DNA of 64,000 nt from Kitasatospora cinereorecta (GTDB taxonomy: Bacteria > Actinomycetota > Actinomycetes > Streptomycetales > Streptomycetaceae): positions 992,001 through 1,056,000 of the forward strand of contig NZ_JAMZDX010000002.1 of the NCBI RefSeq assembly GCF_024172095.1. The letters run 5' to 3'. Both the position numbers and the translations under genes were made by a program. A model generated the notes under the pieces. It saw nothing but the letters and a program-made list of their open reading frames with translations, was not told the DNA's origin and did no database searches. This document shows, in pieces, positions 60,225-64,000 of this stretch (position 1 is its first letter; the number at the start of each line of letters is the position of its first letter).

Positions 60225-61605
60225 CCACCATGCCCGGCCTCCCCGCCGTCGACCGCCCGTCCGAGGTGCCCCGGCCGACCGCCGAACGGGACGTTCCCCG
60301 GCCGCTCGGCAGCCCCTGGCCCGCGTCCGCGCGGCCCGCTCGCGGCAGCGGCCTCCTGGTCGGCGGCGTCGACCTCGCCGAGGCCGCCGACCGGTTCGGC
60401 ACCCCGCTGTACGTCCTGGACGAGGGCGAGGTCCGCGCTCGCGCCCGGGCCTGGCGGCGGGCCCTGCCGCAGGCCGACGTGCACTACGCGGCCAAGGCCT
60501 TCCTGTGCACCGCCATGGCCGAGTGGATCGCCGACGAAGGCCTCGGGCTCGACGTCTGCTCGGCCGGCGAGCTGCGCCTGGCCGCCGGTGCGGGCTTCCC
60601 GCCCGAGCGGATCCTGCTGCACGGCAATGCCAAGACCCCGGAGGAACTCCGGCTTGCCCACCGGCTGCGGGTCGGCCGGATCGTCGTCGACAACCTGGCC
60701 GAGATCCCCCGGCTCGCCGCCCTCACCGTCGCCGACACCCCGCAGCGCGTGCTGGTGCGCGTGGTCCCCGGGGTCGCCGCCGGACACCACCGCGCCGTGC
60801 GGACCGGCGTCGCCGGGCAGAAGTTCGGCTTCCCGATCACGGGCGGGGACGCGGCCGAGGCGATCGACCGCGTCCTGGCCCAGCCGGGCCTGCGGCTGGT
60901 CGGCCTGCACTGCCACCTCGGCTCCCAGATCACCGACACCGGTCCCTACCTGGCCGCCCTGGACCGCCTGGTCGACCTGCTGGCCGGGATCCGCGACCGG
61001 CACGGCGTCGAACTGCCGGAACTCGACCTGGGCGGCGGCCACGGCGTCCGCTACCTCCCCGGGGACGCCGAACTCGACCCGGTCCGGTCCGGTTCGCCGC
61101 CGACACCACCGCCCGGCTCGCCGCCCGCTGCGCCGAGCGGGGTCTCGCCGTCCCCCGGCTGCTGGTCGAGCCCGGACGGGCGATCGCGGGGCCCGCCGCG
61201 GTGGCCCTCTACCGGGTCCTCGCGGTGAAGCACGGCGCCGACGGACGGGCGTTCGCGGCCGTCGACGGCGGCATGAGCGACAACCCCCGCCCCGCGCTGT
61301 ACGGGTCCACCTACCACGTACGCCCCGTCGGCCGGCCCGCGACGGCCCCCACCGCCCGCTTCGACGTGGTCGGACGGCACTGTGAGGCGGGCGACGTCCT
61401 GGTCCGCGACGCCGAACTCCCGGCCGACCTGCGCCCCGGCGACCTGCTGGCCGTCCCGGCGGCCGGCGCCTACCAGGTCTCGATGGCCTCCGCGTACAAC
61501 CTCGTCGGCCGCCCCGCCGTCGCCGCCGTCCGCGACGGGCGGATCCGGCTCCTCATCCGCCGCGAGACCGTCGAGGACTTCCGGGCGCGCGAGGTCGGAC
61601 GCTGA
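60221..61605 (+). pseudogene. lysA: Diaminopimelate decarboxylase-like gene broken by a 5-bp tandem duplication
   Basis: The first 289 or so codons encode a PLP-dependent fold III decarboxylase: Lys in 'HYAAKAFLC' (K92), 'LLHGNAKTPEEL', 'GLHCHLGSQITDTGPY' and 'ELDLGGGHGVRYLPGD'. At 61081-61090 GGTCC is repeated in tandem. After it the original frame continues as non-homologous sequence to 61228. The true C-terminus resumes in another frame: 'FAADTTARLAARCAERG', 'LLVEPGRAIAGPAAVALYRV', 'HCEAGDVLV' and 'YQVSMASAYNLVGRP'. Deleting one GGTCC restores a 459-residue protein. The gene is recently inactivated, phase-variable, or affected by a sequencing error. Confidence 0.88.
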
Positions 61606-61669
61606 GCGGCCGGGACCGGGCGACGGCGCATGATGGGGGTGAGGTGCCCGGCTCGTCGGTAGGTGACTG

Positions 61670-64000
61670 GTGGCGGTTCGCGGGAAGCTGCGGGTGTTCC
61701 TGGGCGCGGCGCCCGGGGTGGGGAAGACCTTTGCCATGCTCGCCGAGGCGCGGCGGCTCCGTGCGGGCGGGCTGGACGCGGTGGTCGGCCTGGTCGAGAC
61801 GTACGGGCGGAGCGGCACCGAGGAACAGCTGACCGGGCTGCCGGTGCTGCCCCGCCGGGCGGTGCACTACCGGGGGATGGAACTGACGGAGCTGGACCTG
61901 GACGGGCTGCTGGCCCGTCGGCCGGCCCTGGCCCTGGTGGACGAGCTGGCGCACAGCAATGTCCCCGGCAGTCGCAACCCGAAGCGGTGGCAGGACGTGT
62001 GGGAGCTGCTCCGGGCCGGGATCGACGTGGCGACCACGCTGAACATCCAGCACCTGGAGTCGCTGAACGACGTGGTGGAGCAGATCACCGGCATCGTCCA
62101 GCGCGAGCAGATCCCTGACGCGGTGGTCCGTGCCGCCGATCGGATCGAGCTGGTCGACCTGAGCCCGCAGGCACTGCGCACCCGGATGGAGGAGGGCGAC
62201 GTCTACCCGGCGGACCGGATCGACGTGGCACTCGACAACTACTTCCGGGCCGGGAACCTCGGCGCGCTGCGCGAACTGGCGCTGCTGTGGCTGGCCGACC
62301 GGGTGGAGGAGGAGCTGGCCGACTACCGGGCCAGGCACGGCATCCGGGCGCCGTGGGAGACCAAGGAGCGGATCCTGGTCGCCCTGGACGGCGCCCCGCA
62401 GGGCGAGCACCTGATCCGCCGCGGCGCCCGGACCGCGACCCGGGTGCACGGAGACCTGCTCGGCGTCCACGTCCGGCCGGACGACGGCACCGCGGGCGGC
62501 GAGCCACCCGGACTGGAGACGCAGCGCCGGCTGCTGCGCGAGCTGCACGGCACGTACGTCGAAGTCGGCGGGACGGACGTCGCGCGTTCGCTGGTGGAGT
62601 TCGCGCGGGCGGAGAGCGCCACCCAGATCCTGCTGGGGCCGACCAGCCGCTCGCGCCTGCGGGAACTGGTGGGCGGCTCGGTGATCAACCGGGTGATCCG
62701 GATGGCCGGTCCGATCGACGTCCGGGTGCTGCCGCCGCCCGACTCCGCGCAGGTCGCCCTTCCGGCCGGGCCCCGTCGGCGGCGTCCGGCCCGGCTGCCT
62801 GCGCGGCGGCGCCGGGCGGGGTGGCTGCTCGGACCGGCCGGGGCGGTCGCGCTCGCGGCGGCGCTGTCGCCGTTGCGCGACTCGCTCGGGCTGTCCGGGG
62901 CGCTGCTGGCCCTGCTGCTGGTGGTGGCCGGGGTGGCCCGGCTCGGGGGCCTGGCACCGGCGGCCGGGACGACGGCGGCAGCCGCGCTGGCCGCGGACTT
63001 CTTCTTCACCTCGCCGTGGCACAGCCTCGCCGTCGACCGGGTGGCGGACGGGGCGGCCCTGGTGGTGTTCCTGGCCGTCGCCGGGATCGTCAGCCATGTG
63101 ATCGACGGCTTGGCCCGCCACTCCCAGGAGGCGTCCCGGGCGCGGGCGGAGGCCCAGGCACTGGCACGGCTGGCGGGGGAGAGCGTCCGGACCACCGGAC
63201 GCTCGCTGCCGCACCTGCTGACGGAGCTGCGGCGGACGTTCGGGCAGGACGCGGCCGGGATCATGGTGCCGACCGTGGACGGCTGGCGGACGGTCGCCGC
63301 CAGCGGCTCGCCCCTGCCTGCCAGGCCCGAGGACGCGCCGTTCGCAGCGGAGTGCGACCAGGGCGCGATGCTGGTGCTGGCCGGGCCGCCGCTCAGTGAG
63401 GAGAACCTGCGGCTGCTCGGTCCGTTCGTCACCCAGCTGCGGCTGGCGGAGGAGCGGGAGCGCCTGGTCGGCCAGGCGGCGACCGCCGAGGCGATCGCCC
63501 GCACCGACGCGCTGCACACCACCCTGCTGGAGGCGGTCGCCCACGATGTGCGCGGTCCGCTGGCGGCGATCCGGGCAGCATCGGCGCGGCTCGGCGCAGG
63601 ACGTGGCGAGGCGGCGGAGATCGAGGAGGAGTCCGGCCGGCTGGGCCACGTCGTCGACAACCTGCTCGACCTGAGCCGGCTGACGGCGGGCCGGATGCCG
63701 GTGGAGGTCCGGCCAGTGGCCGTGGCGGAAGTGGTGCGGTCCGCCGCCGACAGCCTGCCCGGGGGGCGGGCGGGCCTTGCCGTGGCGGTCGGCGACGGCC
63801 TTCCGGCGGTGGAGGCCGACCCGGGTCTGCTGGAGCGTGCCCTGGCCAACGTGCTGGCCAATGCCAGGACCTGGTCGCCGCCGGGCGCGACGGTGACCGT
63901 GGACGCGGGCGCCGTCGCCGGGCGGGTCGACCTGCGGGTCATCGACCACGGCCCCGGCGTGCCGGCCGAGGAACGGGAGCGCCTGTTCGAGCCGACCGGT
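61670..64000 (+). CDS. kdpD: KdpD-type sensor histidine kinase (truncated by window edge)
   Basis: At least 777 residues, open at the right edge. It has an N-terminal KdpD domain with Walker A 'GAAPGVGKTFAMLAEARRL' (K19) and 'LALVDELAHSNVPGSRNPKR'. A Usp domain follows ('RILVALDGAPQGEHLIRRGA', 'ATQILLGPTSRSRLRELVGG'), then a four-helix DUF4118 membrane unit. A GAF-like region precedes the phosphoacceptor H625 in 'AVAHDVRGPLAAIR', and an ATPase N-box is in 'ALANVLANARTWSPPG'. GTG 61670 is the first start after an in-frame stop at 61664. It senses K+ or osmotic stress. kdpFABC does not lie upstream of it. KdpE may follow outside the window. Confidence 0.9.
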   Translation, partial: MAVRGKLRVFLGAAPGVGKTFAMLAEARRLRAGGLDAVVGLVETYGRSGTEEQLTGLPVLPRRAVHYRGMELTELDLDGLLARRPALALVDELAHSNVPGSRNPKRWQDVWELLRAGIDVATTLNIQHLESLNDVVEQITGIVQREQIPDAVVRAADRIELVDLSPQALRTRMEEGDVYPADRIDVALDNYFRAGNLGALRELALLWLADRVEEELADYRARHGIRAPWETKERILVALDGAPQGEHLIRRGARTATRVHGDLLGVHVRPDDGTAGGEPPGLETQRRLLRELHGTYVEVGGTDVARSLVEFARAESATQILLGPTSRSRLRELVGGSVINRVIRMAGPIDVRVLPPPDSAQVALPAGPRRRRPARLPARRRRAGWLLGPAGAVALAAALSPLRDSLGLSGALLALLLVVAGVARLGGLAPAAGTTAAAALAADFFFTSPWHSLAVDRVADGAALVVFLAVAGIVSHVIDGLARHSQEASRARAEAQALARLAGESVRTTGRSLPHLLTELRRTFGQDAAGIMVPTVDGWRTVAASGSPLPARPEDAPFAAECDQGAMLVLAGPPLSEENLRLLGPFVTQLRLAEERERLVGQAATAEAIARTDALHTTLLEAVAHDVRGPLAAIRAASARLGAGRGEAAEIEEESGRLGHVVDNLLDLSRLTAGRMPVEVRPVAVAEVVRSAADSLPGGRAGLAVAVGDGLPAVEADPGLLERALANVLANARTWSPPGATVTVDAGAVAGRVDLRVIDHGPGVPAEERERLFEPTG

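Noticed and set aside
61553..63949. 798-codon minus-strand frame opposite KdpD
   Set aside because: The plus frame encodes a full KdpD domain series. The minus frame is Arg/Gln/Gly-rich without motifs.
1..64000. Mobile elements, CRISPR arrays, tRNA or rRNA genes
   Set aside because: I looked for transposase or integrase motifs, spaced direct repeats and tRNA-like cloverleaf ends in the gaps and saw none that I could support.

Overview
The window is chromosomal DNA from a very GC-rich actinomycete, most likely Streptomycetaceae (Streptomyces or Kitasatospora). Codon third positions are almost all G or C. GTG and TTG starts are common. Diagnostic families include a contractile injection system, a BTAD regulator, PknB-type kinases, a fused UreAB, and Tat-exported enzymes. 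I saw no tRNA, rRNA, insertion sequence, integrase or CRISPR array.

Layout. (1) 1-8.3 kb: the right end of a contractile injection system (CIS) locus: LysM connector tail, VgrG-like spike, PAAR tip, gp25, baseplate J and gpI-like proteins, then a zinc-ribbon/transmembrane/discoidin-like protein that could be the CIS membrane partner. A convergent ATPase-BTAD regulator follows. (2) 8.5-15.6 kb: housekeeping genes: a DUF4916/NUDIX-like protein, a LOG-like protein, two receptor-type Ser/Thr kinases, a UMF1 transporter and a GDPD. (3) 15.7-34.4 kb: an island with six agmatine/peptidylarginine-deiminase-family enzymes (four with Tat signals, two cytosolic), a divergent urease (fused gamma-beta plus alpha, no maturation genes), an APC permease, a complete peptide-type ABC importer and three TetR regulators. 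Palindromes sit on similarly built promoters in front of three of the deiminases. (4) 34.5-43.3 kb: a membrane protein, YbaK-like deacylase, RNase HI, a secreted TNT-type NADase, a HAD phosphatase, asparaginase, a methyltransferase and a secreted M4 protease. (5) 43.4-49.0 kb: a compact biosynthetic cluster of MFS exporter, asparagine-synthetase-like amidotransferase, P450 and PvcA/IsnA-type isonitrile synthase. (6) 49.0-56.6 kb: a convergent eight-gene run with a FecBCD-like ABC importer, a PCu(A)C-like protein, a Cu(I) P1B-ATPase, an ECF sigma factor and two His/Met-rich membrane proteins. (7) 56.8-64 kb: a Kup potassium transporter, small ORFs, Lrp/AsnC, a lysA-like gene broken by a 5-bp tandem duplication, and a KdpD sensor kinase running off the right edge.

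How the genes may work together. Region 3 looks like a nitrogen-scavenging module for guanidino compounds. Exported deiminases would act outside the membrane, the ABC importer and APC permease would bring in products, and the cytosolic deiminases and urease would release ammonia. The TetR proteins would repress the unit from operators overlapping the promoters. Regions 5 and 6 face each other across one strong hairpin. They suggest a small isonitrile metabolite, possibly a dityrosine-diamide diisonitrile like hazimycin, tied to copper handling or uptake. Both readings are inferences from family assignment and context. The most novel points are the deiminase/urease island and the isonitrile-copper pair.
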